A stretch of DNA of 64,000 nt from an uncultured Lachnospiraceae bacterium (GCA_910584725.1 CAJUBE010000004.1:98860-162859), one strand, 5' to 3'; positions 26,796 through 36,093 are shown, numbered from the stretch's first letter. Notes: generated from the sequence alone by a model not told the origin. Numbers and translations: made by a program.

Positions 26796-28508
26796 TTATT
26801 CTGGATTTAGTTTTTTGCTCAACAGACACACCACCTCCACCCCCGCCGTCCAAGGAAACTGGTCGATCGCCACGCACCGCTCCGCCCTATACCCCCTCGC
26901 CAGAAAAACCTCCAGATCCCGCGCCAGACTGCTCGCCTTGCAGGAAATATACAGAATATGTTCCACCCCGTAATCTATGATCTTCGCAAGCGCCTTCGGG
27001 TGTACGCCGTCCCGGGGCGGGTCGAGGATAATCACATCTGGCTTTTCCTCAATTGTATCCAACACCTTCAGCACATCCCCTGCGACAAATTCGCAGTTAT
27101 GTAAACCATTTAGTTCCGCATTCCTCCGCGCCGCCTCCACGGCTTCCTCCACGATCTCCACGCCGATCACCTTCTTAGCCACTGGCGCCATGAGCTGGGC
27201 TATCGTACCGGTGCCGCTGTAGAGGTCGTACACAATCTTTCCTCCTGCACACCCGGCTGTCCTTTTCCCTGCGTCTCCAGATGTCGCTGTCTCCGCCATT
27301 TCGTCCGACATTCCCTGTAAGGGCTCAGAAGTCATCTGCTCCGCCGCTTCATCCGTAGTTTTTGACAATGTCGATATGTAATCAGAAATATATTCCCGCG
27401 CCGTACTGTAAAGCAGTTCCGCGCCAAGACTGTTGGTCTGGAAAAAGGAAAACAGCGAAATTTTAAAGCGAAGGCCCAAAAGCTCCTCATAAAAATAATC
27501 CCGTCCGTACAAAACCGTCGTCTCATCGCTCTGCACCACGTCCGCCGCGGAATCGTTTCTCACATGCAAGATGCCCACAATCTCGCCGTCGAGGGGCAGC
27601 GCGAGCAATCTCTCAATAAGTTCTGCAAGGATCTCCCGCTCTGTCTCCTGTTCCATTTGTTCCGCTTGTGCCCGCATCACATCCGGGCTATCCGCAGCGC
27701 TATTTTCCTGCCGCTCCATCTGCACACCCTGTCCGTATACGCCGCTCTCCTCCTGCCCTGCCAGTATGTCCAGCCCGTCCGCCGCATCCTGCCCGTGTGA
27801 CCTGCTGCCTGCTGTCTGCCGTACAGGCGCCTGTGACGTGGTCACCAAAGCCGCCAGAATCTCCCCGGTCCGCGCCGCCCTGCGCACCACGAGATGCCGC
27901 AGATACCCCGTATGCCGCAGTCTGTGATAGAAGGACACGTCCACACCCTGCTCCTGCAATTCCTCAAAATAATCCCTGACACAGCGCAGGATTTTTCGGT
28001 AATCTTCCTCCACGATCCGGCAGTCTGTCACGGACACGATATCATAAAAACTCCCCCGCTTATGCATCCCGAGAGAAAGCGGTCCGTCCTTCACCTCATC
28101 ACCGAAGGTAAACTCCATTTTATTGCGGTAGCCAAAAACCGCCGGGGATGCCTTCACCGTCTCAAACAGGCATTCCCTGTCCTGCTTTTCCAGTACGGGC
28201 GCAAGCAGCCGCCGCACCTGTCCCTCCTTGATTTTTAAGCTCTCTTCATAGGGAAAAGACAGATAGGTACAGCCGCCGCAGCTCCCAAAATGGGGACAGG
28301 GGCTTCCCGTCTCCAAAGGGGAGGGCTCCAGCACTTCCAGAAGCCTTCCCTCATATCTGCCGTTCCTCGCCTTGTTGACGGCTGCCCGCACCTTCTGCCT
28401 CGGCAGGGCGTTTTTCACGGTGCAGACGCCCTCCTCGCAGACTACAATCCCCCTGTTCGGGAAATCCACGCGCTCCACGATACCCTCTATGATCTGTCCT
28501 TTTTTCAT
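26796..28508 (-). CDS. 23S rRNA (uracil-C5)-methyltransferase, RlmD/RlmCD type
   Basis: 570 residues, longer than the usual 450 or so. TRAM domain (1-60), iron-sulphur motif CPHFGSCGGC (about 73-82), and the methyltransferase with DLYSGTGTIAQLM (SAM), ILDPPRDGVHPKAL and YISCKAS (catalytic Cys). Extra length comes from two low-complexity inserts: about 215-285 (Gln/Glu/Ser-rich) and about 380-425 (Thr/Glu/Met-rich, after EYISDYISTLSK). RlmD and RlmCD of this family methylate 23S U1939 or U747; which one cannot be told here. Starts ATG 28508 after GGAGGGTACG. Confidence 0.88.
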   Translation of the reverse strand: MKKGQIIEGIVERVDFPNRGIVVCEEGVCTVKNALPRQKVRAAVNKARNGRYEGRLLEVLEPSPLETGSPCPHFGSCGGCTYLSFPYEESLKIKEGQVRRLLAPVLEKQDRECLFETVKASPAVFGYRNKMEFTFGDEVKDGPLSLGMHKRGSFYDIVSVTDCRIVEEDYRKILRCVRDYFEELQEQGVDVSFYHRLRHTGYLRHLVVRRAARTGEILAALVTTSQAPVRQTAGSRSHGQDAADGLDILAGQEESGVYGQGVQMERQENSAADSPDVMRAQAEQMEQETEREILAELIERLLALPLDGEIVGILHVRNDSAADVVQSDETTVLYGRDYFYEELLGLRFKISLFSFFQTNSLGAELLYSTAREYISDYISTLSKTTDEAAEQMTSEPLQGMSDEMAETATSGDAGKRTAGCAGGKIVYDLYSGTGTIAQLMAPVAKKVIGVEIVEEAVEAARRNAELNGLHNCEFVAGDVLKVLDTIEEKPDVIILDPPRDGVHPKALAKIIDYGVEHILYISCKASSLARDLEVFLARGYRAERCVAIDQFPWTAGVEVVCLLSKKLNPE

Positions 28509-28528
28509 CGTACCCTCCTGCCTCTATC

Positions 28529-28711
28529 TGCGCGTATAAGCAGCAGTTCAAGATGCTTCGCATCTCTCACTCGCGGTCTCCGTTCCACTCCGGTCCGCGC
28601 AGGGCAGACGTCCCCCGGACGTCTTGCGCCTCGTCATAAACCGTCAGAGACAGTCTCTCATGCAAGCATGAATCCTGTCTCTGACGCTTTCTGACTCTGC
28701 TTATACGCGCA
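28529..28711. repeat. 183-bp element with perfect 15-bp terminal inverted repeats
   Basis: Ends 28529-28543 (TGCGCGTATAAGCAG) and 28697-28711 (CTGCTTATACGCGCA) are exact inverted repeats. Inside are GATGC/GCATC near 28552-28564, a perfect 8-bp palindrome 28606-28613/28617-28624 (AGACGTCC) and a 12-bp stem 28642-28653/28675-28686 (CGTCAGAGACAG) with inner CATGC/GCATG. No coding potential. MITE-like in form. The same 15-mer recurs at 35957-35971. Confidence 0.7.
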
Positions 28712-28716
28712 CAAAG

Positions 28717-28752
28717 AGGACCGCCGGGAAACTTTCATCTCCCGCCGGTCCT
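28717..28752 (-). terminator. Terminator of the acidic membrane-protein gene
   Basis: 12-bp stem 28717-28728/28741-28752 with one C-C mismatch, 22 nt past the stop at 28775; the minus-strand tail is only weakly T-rich. Confidence 0.55.
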
Positions 28753-28774
28753 GCAATTTTCTCAACGAAAAATT

Positions 28775-29050
28775 TTATACGCCCGTGTCCTCGTCGTCAT
28801 CCTCATCCTCGAAAAAGTCGTCATCGAAATCATCGTCGAAGTCGTCCTCAAAATCTTCCAGATAATCGGGCGTCAGGTAACGGTACACGGCATACGCGAT
28901 CGCAGCCACCGCCGCAACAGCGCCGATCACGGCGAATATCCACAATATACTGTTTTTCTTCTCCTCCTCATGTTTCCTGCCGAGAAGTTCATTCACACCC
29001 GCATTATCCATGATCTCATCCAATTTATTCAAAATCTCCTTCTTGCTCAT
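28775..29050 (-). CDS. Small membrane protein with acidic C-terminal tail
   Basis: 91 residues: a soluble helical N-terminus (MSKKEILNKLDEIMDNAGVNELLGRKHEEEKK), one membrane helix (SILWIFAVIGAVAAVAAIAYAVYRYL) and a tail made almost only of Asp, Glu and Phe (DFEDDFDDDFDDDFFEDEDDD). The start at 29050 follows AGAGGG; the upstream extension of the frame lies in hairpin-rich non-coding DNA. Proteins of this layout recur in Lachnospiraceae without known function. Lies between rlmD and pcrA. Confidence 0.7.
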   Translation of the reverse strand: MSKKEILNKLDEIMDNAGVNELLGRKHEEEKKNSILWIFAVIGAVAAVAAIAYAVYRYLTPDYLEDFEDDFDDDFDDDFFEDEDDDEDTGV

Positions 29051-29400
29051 CCTGTAACCCTCTCTTTCCCATCGTCTTGATTGCGTGCAAATCCGCCGTG
29101 CGTACTCGAAAAGCCTTCGGTTTTCCTCGTTCGCAGACTGTCTACGCTCCGCTTCGGTCCGTGCTAAACAAGCGCCGCTGGCGCTTAGCACCCCTATCAT
29201 CCGCTAATCTGACAAAATTGTCTGCAAGCAGCCATTTTGCCATCTTACCGTCTGGCACGGCGCATTGCCATCGCGTACATTATACCACGTCTTTTCAGAT
29301 TTTACTATATCTGAATATCTTATTTTATGAAAATACTGTAAATTTTATGCCATCATACAAAAATTAATATTTCACAATCATCTCGGCTGTTGCCGCAAAC
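29051..29400. other. Non-coding gap between pcrA and the acidic membrane-protein gene
   Basis: 350 bp without a credible gene. Contains a minus-strand -10-like TATAAT at 29279-29284, a 7-bp hairpin 29294-29300/29309-29315 and a compound hairpin GTGCTA 29161-29166 with TAGCAC 29186-29191 enclosing AGCGCC/GGCGCT. Probably the pcrA 3' end and the leader of the small membrane protein. Confidence 0.5.
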
Positions 29401-31770
29401 TCAAACCTTCTGCAGCTTGGCAAAACCCGCGTACATGATCTTCTGCCCTGCCTCGTCGAAAACCACCGTCACCTGACTGTCCCTGGGGCCGGGTTCAATC
29501 TTTAAGACCGTGCCTTCCCCGTAGCGGGCATGGCGCACCCGGTCTCCCTCTCCGTAGCCAATCCGACCGGAAGCTGCAGGCGCCGCCGCACCTGTCTGTC
29601 CAAGGGAAATGCTCCCCGATCCGAAAGGATTGCCGCCCACCGTAGCGGGTGCTTTCCCCGTGCCGCGCTTTTTGGGCACCGCGTAAGCCTTCTTCCTCTC
29701 CGTGTACGCACTCGGCGCAGCGGCATAAGGCTTTACCGGCTCCGCGTAAGATTTTGCCGCCCCGTAAGGCTTCGTCCGCAGAAGGCTTCTCTCCTGCGAG
29801 TCCTCCTCATAGACTTCATCCATCCGCTTCTTAACCGGCGCGGGTGTGCCGTCCAAAAGCTCTGGCGGAATTTCCCGCACAAATCGGCTGACAGGATTGT
29901 ACTGCGTCTCGCCTCTGATCATGCGCTGTTTCGCGTATGTGAGTGTCAGTTCCTCCTTGGCTCTGGTGATGCCCACGTAGGCAAGCCGCCTCTCCTCCTC
30001 GATCTCCATGGGATCGTCGGAAGTGATCGTCATGTAGCTCGGGAACACGCCGTCCTCCATGCCCGCCAGATAAACATGCCCAAACTCCAGTCCCTTCGCG
30101 CTGTGCAAAGTCATCAGAAGAACCCGGTCGCCGTCGCCATCCACCCGGTCGATATCCGCCACCAGCGCCACCTCTTCCAGAAACCCGCTCAAAGTCGGCT
30201 CGTCGTTCTCCTGCTCATATGCCACCACTTTGCTGACCAGTTCCTCTATATTCTCCACACGGTCCGCCGCGTCCTCCTCGTCGGACTCCTCCAGTTCCTT
30301 CAGATAGCCCGTTAGGTCAAGCACATCCTTCACCAGTTCTTCCAGACTGTAAAACTCCTGCTTGCTGCGGAAACTCTGTATCATGGTCACAAAAGGCTTC
30401 AGTTTGGACGCGCTCCTGCCGATCGTCATAATCTGGTCCGCCTCCGTGAGCGCGTCAAAGAAACTGATATTTCTCTCGTCCGCGTACTCCTGCACCCGCA
30501 CAATGGTCGCCGCGCCGATGCCGCGTCTGGGCACATTGATGATGCGTTTCACCGCCACATCGTCCCTGCCGTTGTCGATGGTTTTCAGATAGGCGAGCAC
30601 ATCCTTGATCTCCCGTCTGGAATAAAAGTTTGTACCGCCGACCACATCGTATGGTACGCCTTCCATGATAAACCGCTCTTCCAGAAGACGCGCCTGCGCG
30701 TTGGTGCGGTAGAGCACGGCGCACTCCCCGTAGGAGAACTGTCCCTTCCTCTTCTTTCTCGCCACATCCCCGGCAATGTATTCCGCCTCCTCATAGGCGG
30801 TGTCGAACTGTCTAAAACCGATGCGCGCACCCTCGCCCTGATCCGTCCAGAGCGCCTTTTCCTTTCGCCGCGTGTTATTTTTGATCACGGCATTAGCGGC
30901 GTCAAGCACCGTCTGGGTGGAGCGGTAATTCTGTTCCAGTCTGACCACGAAAGCGTCCGGGTAGACCTTCTCAAAATCCAGAATGTTGCGGATATTGGCT
31001 CCCCTGAACTTGTAGATCGACTGGTCGTCGTCTCCCACCACGCACAGGTTCCTGTGCTTAGCCGCCAGAAGTCTGATCAGTTCAAACTGGGCGGTGTTGG
31101 TGTCCTGATACTCGTCCACCATAATGTAGCGGAATCTGTCCTGATAGGAAGAAAGCACCTCGGCGTCCGCCTTGAAAAGTTCCACCGTCTTCATAATGAG
31201 ATCGTCGAAATCCAGCGCGTTATTTTTCTTTAAAGTCGCCTGATACTCCCGGTACGCCTTGGCGATTTTGCCGCCGTTGTAGTCGAATCCGTTCTGCATC
31301 TCGTACTCCTGCGGGTCGATCAGCTCGTCCTTAGCGGAGGAGATGGCGCTCATAATCGTGCGCTCCTTGAGCATTTTCGTGTCGATCTGCAGCTTCTTGC
31401 AGACTTCCTTCATAATGCCTTTCTGGTCATCCGTATCGTAAATCGTAAAATGATTGTCGTACCCAAGACGGTCTATGTAGCGGCGCAAAATCCGCACGCA
31501 GGTGGAGTGGAAAGTGGAAACCCAGATCTGCTCCGCGCCGAAGCCCACGATCTTGTCCACGCGCTCCCGCATCTCCCCCGCCGCCTTGTTGGTGAATGTG
31601 ATCGCCAAAATATGATAGGGCGCCACACCCGCCCTATCGATCAGATATGCCACCCTATGTGTTAATACTCTGGTCTTGCCGGAACCCGCGCCCGCCAGAA
31701 TCAGGACAGGACCTTCGGTCTGCATGACCGCCTGCCGCTGCCGCTCGTTCAAAGTGTCGTATATACTCAT
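29401..31770 (-). CDS. pcrA: ATP-dependent DNA helicase PcrA/UvrD
   Basis: 789-residue superfamily 1A 3'-5' helicase. Motifs: LNERQRQAV (Q), AGAGSGKT (Walker A), VDEYQDTN (II), VGDDDQSIYKFRGA (III), EQNYRST (IV), LMTLHSAKGLEF (V), YVGITRAKEEL (VI). The C-terminus after about 640 is a Lys/Tyr/Pro-rich linker and a small PcrA-type RNA-polymerase-binding fold (GEGDRVRHARYGEGTVLKIE). Acts in replication and repair, removing blocks and handling transcription conflicts. AAGGAAG precedes ATG. Confidence 0.96.
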   Translation of the reverse strand: MSIYDTLNERQRQAVMQTEGPVLILAGAGSGKTRVLTHRVAYLIDRAGVAPYHILAITFTNKAAGEMRERVDKIVGFGAEQIWVSTFHSTCVRILRRYIDRLGYDNHFTIYDTDDQKGIMKEVCKKLQIDTKMLKERTIMSAISSAKDELIDPQEYEMQNGFDYNGGKIAKAYREYQATLKKNNALDFDDLIMKTVELFKADAEVLSSYQDRFRYIMVDEYQDTNTAQFELIRLLAAKHRNLCVVGDDDQSIYKFRGANIRNILDFEKVYPDAFVVRLEQNYRSTQTVLDAANAVIKNNTRRKEKALWTDQGEGARIGFRQFDTAYEEAEYIAGDVARKKRKGQFSYGECAVLYRTNAQARLLEERFIMEGVPYDVVGGTNFYSRREIKDVLAYLKTIDNGRDDVAVKRIINVPRRGIGAATIVRVQEYADERNISFFDALTEADQIMTIGRSASKLKPFVTMIQSFRSKQEFYSLEELVKDVLDLTGYLKELEESDEEDAADRVENIEELVSKVVAYEQENDEPTLSGFLEEVALVADIDRVDGDGDRVLLMTLHSAKGLEFGHVYLAGMEDGVFPSYMTITSDDPMEIEEERRLAYVGITRAKEELTLTYAKQRMIRGETQYNPVSRFVREIPPELLDGTPAPVKKRMDEVYEEDSQERSLLRTKPYGAAKSYAEPVKPYAAAPSAYTERKKAYAVPKKRGTGKAPATVGGNPFGSGSISLGQTGAAAPAASGRIGYGEGDRVRHARYGEGTVLKIEPGPRDSQVTVVFDEAGQKIMYAGFAKLQKV

Positions 31771-31797
31771 GCTAACTTCCTTACTTTTTAGTATCTG

Positions 31798-32025
31798 TCA
31801 TTTCTGTTGCAGGTTGGAGCATATCATGCATAATCCCATCTCGTCCACCGCCAGCGGCTGAAAATATCTTCTTACATAATATCCCATGATGGAATGCGCC
31901 CCGCCAATATGTTCCGGCATATCCGGTTTATATCCACGCCGACGACAGAGCGGACATGTATTCAACCATTTCTCTGCCTCCGGATAGCTTTTGACATACC
32001 AGTCAATATCTCTTTGCAGACTCAT
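31798..32025 (-). CDS. Small double-CxxC protein coupled to the SPFH gene
   Basis: 75 residues. Start ATG 32025 overlaps the stop of the preceding gene as ATGA, indicating translational coupling; an alternative TTG at 32043 adds MWHAAF. Two CxxC pairs (CPLC and CMIC) with His residues between them suggest a small zinc-binding fold. The family is not recognised. Coupling to the SPFH-domain gene suggests a shared role. Confidence 0.6.
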   Translation of the reverse strand: MSLQRDIDWYVKSYPEAEKWLNTCPLCRRRGYKPDMPEHIGGAHSIMGYYVRRYFQPLAVDEMGLCMICSNLQQK

Positions 32026-33002
32026 AAAAGCTGCGTGCCACAATTCCCACAGAATTTAGACCCCGTAGTCGGTGTGCCGCAGTTCGGGCAGAATTTCGGT
32101 CCCTGTCCGCCGCCCTGCGCCGCGGGCTGTCCCTGCATCTGAGGCGCCCCGTTCTGACCGCCCATATTCATCTGGTTCACCATCTGCTGACCGATCGCCA
32201 TGCCCATCTGCAGACCGACCATGTCTGACGCCATGCCTGCGCCGCTGCCGCCTTTGCCCATGGAATCCGCCGCCGCCATCTGGGTATACTTGTTCATATC
32301 GCCCACCATGGACTGCGCCGCCGCCTTCTCCTGCATCTTCCGGATCTCTTCCGGATAGGAGAAGCTCTCAATGGTAAAGCCCGAAATCGCAATGCCCAGC
32401 GTCCGCATATCCGCGTCCAGCTCGCCCTCAATGCCCTTGGCAATGTTTCTCGCATCCGCCTGCAGGTTGAACATGTCCCTGCCCTCTTTGCTGATCCAAC
32501 TCATAAGAAGCTGGTCAAGACTCGCAATGATGCGCTCCTTCACGTCTCCAACGGTATACGTCTGTCTGATGCCGGCAAGCTTTTCAATCAGCACATCATG
32601 CGCCGCCACACGACAGTTGAACGCGCCGAAAGCGCGGATCGGCATACCGCCGGGAAGCCCGGGCGCGGGCAGATTGATCGCATTTTTCGTGCCCCATTTC
32701 ACCAGAAGCTCCTTCGTGTTGATGAAGAGCACCTCCGCGCGGAGCGGCGTGCTGAAACCGAACTTGAAACTCTTTAATGTAGTGAGGAAGGGAATGATGT
32801 CGGACTCGATATCGTAATCGCCGTCCTCCACGAAAATACCTTCCACCCTGCCGTTATACAGAAAAATCGCATCCTGCCCCGGACGGATGATCAGACGGGA
32901 GCCTTTCTTGATCTCCTGATTCTGGAACTTATAAAACAAAACGCCCGCACCGTTCTCATTCCACTCGATCACACTCGAAAACTGATTCTTTAAAAATCCC
33001 AT
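32022..33002 (-). CDS. SPFH-domain protein with C-terminal zinc ribbon
   Basis: 326 residues, start ATG 33002 after GGAGGGTAAA; the longer frame to 33149 is unsupported. Residues 1-250 are an SPFH/Band-7-like domain of the bacterial YdjI type (GAGVLFYKFQNQEIKKGSRLIIRPGQDAIF); then a Met/Gly/Gln-rich linker and a zinc ribbon (CPNCGTPTTGSKFCGNCGTQLL). Homologues are linked to membrane stress and phage-shock-like responses in Bacillus, with no exact function assigned here. Stop overlaps the next small gene. Confidence 0.82.
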   Translation of the reverse strand: MGFLKNQFSSVIEWNENGAGVLFYKFQNQEIKKGSRLIIRPGQDAIFLYNGRVEGIFVEDGDYDIESDIIPFLTTLKSFKFGFSTPLRAEVLFINTKELLVKWGTKNAINLPAPGLPGGMPIRAFGAFNCRVAAHDVLIEKLAGIRQTYTVGDVKERIIASLDQLLMSWISKEGRDMFNLQADARNIAKGIEGELDADMRTLGIAISGFTIESFSYPEEIRKMQEKAAAQSMVGDMNKYTQMAAADSMGKGGSGAGMASDMVGLQMGMAIGQQMVNQMNMGGQNGAPQMQGQPAAQGGGQGPKFCPNCGTPTTGSKFCGNCGTQLL

Positions 33003-33145
33003 TTTACCCTCCGTTTTTCCATCATTAATCTTATCAGTATATCTAGTATATCTTAAATTCCATGAAGTTTCAATGAAACAGTTCAGGACTTTGCATTTGT
33101 TGCAAATTCCGTGAGAACAAGTAACGGTTTGGAAAATGTTACACT

Positions 33146-34630
33146 TCAATTTCTGCTCTGGTTAAGCTGCTTTGCCTGATCGCTCAGACCTTCCACCAGT
33201 CTGTCCACTTCTCCCACAATCTTCGTATTGTTCTCGCTCACCCGGAAGGTCTCCTGCGAATGCGCGGACACTTCCTGCATAATTGCAGAGATCGTCTGAA
33301 TGCTCTCCACGATCACCCGGTTCGCCTCCGCCAGCTGTTTCACGGAGCTGTCAAGCCGTCTGCTCTGTTCGTCCACCTGCTCGGTATCCTCCGCGATCTT
33401 CTCAAAGCTGTCAGCCGCCTGCACCGCCGATTCGCTCTGCCGGCGGTTGCTCTCCATCAGTTCTTCCACCGTGCCGGCAGCGACCTTCAGTTTATCCGAA
33501 ACGCTGCGGATCACGTCTGTGATATCCACCGTGGCACTCTGGGTCTGGTTCGCCAGATTGGAAATCTCTGACGCCACCACCGCAAAACCTCTTCCCGCTT
33601 CCCCGGCGCGCGCCGCCTCAATACTGGCATTTAAAGAGAGCAGGCTGGTCTGGCTTGCCACGTTTGTAATCATATCTATAATGGTCTGCATGTTGGCGGT
33701 ATGTTCCGCCAGTTCCTTCATTTCCTCCACGGCATGGGTTCCCGCTTTCTCGGAATGCTCCATCTGCCTTGTCAGCGTCTGCAGGTTCTCCCTGCCGAGC
33801 CGCACGCTGTCCTTCGTCTCCGCCATGTGCTGCGTGATCGTCTCCATCACATCCGCCATCTGACCGATGTGGTTCTGGATCTCTTCCGTCTTACCGAGCT
33901 GATTCTGAACGGACTCCGCCGTCTCGTTGGTGCCGGAAGAAACTTCCTGCATGGCGTTTCTCGTCTCCGACACCGCGCTCCCCAGCTCACGCATCTGTCC
34001 CGCCACGTCCAGAATGCCGTCGGACATCTGCCCGGAGATCCGCATCACCTTGTCGAGCAGGTCGGAAACGTTATCCTTCTCCCGGTCCAGTTCCTCCAGC
34101 TTTCCCGTATTGATTTTTTCCAGTGTCTTTGTGGAAAGGCAGAGGAAAATCGCCACCAACAGAAGAAGCGCTACCCGGATTTCATAGCTTGCCATATCCG
34201 CCCCGGCAAGCGCCCCCATCGCGCCCTGCCAGCCCAGAAACACCAGATTGGCAACGAGACCGAAACCTGACACCCACGCGCAAAGCTTCACGTCCGAATA
34301 GAGAACGAGCACCATATAGAGCGGTATGATATAAGTGAACGCCACCATACTCACCGTGGTAAACACCACGAAAACATAAAACAGACTGTACATTACGCCT
34401 ATCAAATATTTCAGACGCATATCTTCCGGTTTTCGCCGATAAAGGATAAATTCAACCGCCACCGGCAAAACCGCAATCATAGAAAACACCGCATAATATC
34501 CGATGGTCCTGCTGCCCTTCAACACTTCGATCAGATACGCGGCCTCCAGCACCGCCACGATCACCGTATGGCAGGCGATCGCTATCTTGTTCATTGCCCT
34601 TGCACCGTTAAACGCTCCGCTGTTTTCCAT
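33146..34630 (-). CDS. Methyl-accepting chemotaxis protein
   Basis: 494 residues: about six N-terminal membrane helices (residues 15-165) without a large extracellular sensor domain, a short coiled coil (KLEELDREKDNVSDLLDKV), then a cytoplasmic signalling domain with the hairpin tip SLLSLNASIEAARAGEAGRGFAVVA cut here to its core EAARAGEAGRGFAVVA. The tip binds CheA/CheW. No che genes are nearby, so it is an orphan receptor feeding a distant array. Start ATG 34630 after a G-rich site (GGGGGGACAG). Confidence 0.9.
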   Translation of the reverse strand: MENSGAFNGARAMNKIAIACHTVIVAVLEAAYLIEVLKGSRTIGYYAVFSMIAVLPVAVEFILYRRKPEDMRLKYLIGVMYSLFYVFVVFTTVSMVAFTYIIPLYMVLVLYSDVKLCAWVSGFGLVANLVFLGWQGAMGALAGADMASYEIRVALLLLVAIFLCLSTKTLEKINTGKLEELDREKDNVSDLLDKVMRISGQMSDGILDVAGQMRELGSAVSETRNAMQEVSSGTNETAESVQNQLGKTEEIQNHIGQMADVMETITQHMAETKDSVRLGRENLQTLTRQMEHSEKAGTHAVEEMKELAEHTANMQTIIDMITNVASQTSLLSLNASIEAARAGEAGRGFAVVASEISNLANQTQSATVDITDVIRSVSDKLKVAAGTVEELMESNRRQSESAVQAADSFEKIAEDTEQVDEQSRRLDSSVKQLAEANRVIVESIQTISAIMQEVSAHSQETFRVSENNTKIVGEVDRLVEGLSDQAKQLNQSRN

Positions 34631-34877
34631 TTTCTGTCCCCCCGTATGTGTGTTTATGTATTATATATGTATAAAAATACAAAATCATGGCTTAGTATAT
34701 CATATCGTTTCACGCGGGTACAATACCCATATGCGTATCCACGGCCTTTACGGCATACATTGTCATTTTTAAGGTATACTTTGTCCGTTTAGTTTACATA
34801 ACATCACTTTTAGAGGTTTACATAAGTCTCCTATACACCACATCCCGGGACACCGTTCCGGCCACACTAACCATCAT
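34631..34877. other. AT-rich leader upstream of the chemotaxis receptor
   Basis: No gene. On the minus strand a TTGTAC/TATACT pair (18-nt spacing, about 34695-34725) could be the receptor promoter. Together with copy C of the repeat it makes the 437-bp gap before the DMT transporter. Confidence 0.4.
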
Positions 34878-35068
34878 GATTCCACTTTGTGGAACCTCAA
34901 ATCACTTTCACTCCAACCGCCATGATTCCGCTCTGCGGAATCTCAAATCTGTGCGGAGAATGCCGTATTTCAGGCATTCTCCTGCATGAAACTTAGTGCT
35001 TCCAAGTCAGCTTGCTGACTTTGCGTCTCCGTCCTATGGCGGGACGTCTTTAGAAGCACTTTTCACGC
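34878..35068 (-). repeat. Structured repeat family, copy C
   Basis: Longest copy; its outer stem reaches into the stop codon of the DMT transporter. Two P1-type hairpins: 34880-34885/34889-34894 (TTCCAC) and 34924-34931/34935-34942 (GATTCCGC). P2 34955-34964/34973-34982 (GGAGAATGCC, 10 bp). P3 34984-34991/35061-35068 (one mismatch). P4 34995-35002/35053-35060 (AGTGCTTC with GAAGCACT). P5 35004-35011/35014-35021 (AAGTCAGC). The P6 position is replaced by CGTC..CCG 35024-35031 with CGGGACG 35040-35046. Confidence 0.85.
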
Positions 35069-35928
35069 TACCTCACCCCGATCACAATTCCTACTATAAT
35101 AATGGCGGCACAGACCAGCTTGTGCGTGGTATTCTTTTCCTTAAACAGAAACCGCCCGGCAAGAATCGTCACCACACAGCCCGCCTGCTTTAAGAGCGTC
35201 ATCATGGTCACGCGGCTTCCCTCCATGCCGTTTGCCACAAAGAGCGCCCTGTCCGCAATGACGATCAGCAGACTTAAGAGCCACACCCACTTATTGCAGA
35301 CCGCCCGTTTCCAGTTCACCGGCGTGCGGGAAATGAGAATAAAGAGCAGATAAAACAACGTCAGGAACAGCAGATACCAGAACTGAAGCTGGGAACTGGT
35401 AATATCTTTCATCAGAATTTTGTCCAGCAGACCCGAAACCGCATTTAACAGGCAGGACGCAAACGCCATCACCACATACTTGATCTCCACGGACTCTCCC
35501 GCGCTCTTTACCGCCTCACGCACGCTCTTGGGATGGTATTTTAAAAGAAGAAGCCCCGCCGACACGAAAAGCAGACCGACCACCTGAAAGGCGCCCAGCG
35601 CCTCCTGCAGCACAATGACGCCCAGCATGGTGGCAAAGAGCACCCGGGACAGGTCAAGCACGCCGTACAGACTGATCGGCATCCTCTTGATCGCCCGGAA
35701 ACTACACATCCATGCAAGAAAAATGACGAAGGACTTCATGGCAATGTAAAAATAGAAGCGCGGCTCCACGCCCATTGACACCCCGGCGGATGGCAGAACC
35801 ATTACAAAAGACAGGAAAGTATACATAAACAATACCTCTATGGTAGAGTTTTTCTCCAAAGCCTTTTTCTTGACGATCTCCCGCACGCCCTTCAGGACGC
35901 CGTACAGTAAAACCAGCCAGATCCACAT
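35068..35928 (-). CDS. EamA/DMT-family transporter
   Basis: 286 residues with ten predicted membrane helices in two five-helix halves, as in drug/metabolite transporters. Conserved features: the second-half start (YVVMAFASCLLNAVSGLLDKILM) and a final helix CAAIIIVGIVIGV. Substrate unknown. Start ATG 35928 after GGAGGG. No partner genes; its stop is embedded in copy C of the repeat. Confidence 0.82.
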   Translation of the reverse strand: MWIWLVLLYGVLKGVREIVKKKALEKNSTIEVLFMYTFLSFVMVLPSAGVSMGVEPRFYFYIAMKSFVIFLAWMCSFRAIKRMPISLYGVLDLSRVLFATMLGVIVLQEALGAFQVVGLLFVSAGLLLLKYHPKSVREAVKSAGESVEIKYVVMAFASCLLNAVSGLLDKILMKDITSSQLQFWYLLFLTLFYLLFILISRTPVNWKRAVCNKWVWLLSLLIVIADRALFVANGMEGSRVTMMTLLKQAGCVVTILAGRFLFKEKNTTHKLVCAAIIIVGIVIGVR

Positions 35929-35956
35929 TTCTTTCGTACCCTCCCGCCTTCCGGCT

Positions 35957-35971
35957 CTGCTTATACGCGCA
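35957..35971 (+). repeat. Solo copy of the 15-bp end repeat of the 28.5-28.7 kb element
   Basis: CTGCTTATACGCGCA, identical to 28697-28711. Here it lies between the DMT transporter start and the tRNA-Gly terminator, with no inverted partner nearby. Confidence 0.65.
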
Positions 35972-36005
35972 AAAAAGGAAAACCATGTATATTCTGGTTT
36001 TCCTT
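35971..36005 (-). terminator. Terminator of tRNA-Gly
   Basis: Perfect 9-bp stem 35977-35985/35995-36003 (GGAAAACCA), followed on the minus strand by six T residues (35971-35976). Confidence 0.85.
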
Positions 36006-36022
36006 ATCTTATCTCTAAAATA

Positions 36023-36093
36023 AGCAGGCGAGGGGAATCGAACCCCCCTCCCAAGCTTGGGAAGCTTGTATTCTACCGATGAACTACGCCTGC
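36023..36093 (-). tRNA. tRNA-Gly (anticodon TCC)
   Basis: 71-nt cloverleaf on the minus strand: acceptor GCAGGCG/CGCCTGC, T-arm GGGGTTCGATTCCCC, anticodon loop CTTCCCAAG with TCC reading GGA codons. CCA is not encoded (TTATTTT follows). A -10-like TATACT lies upstream at 36111-36116 and a strong terminator downstream. Confidence 0.95.
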
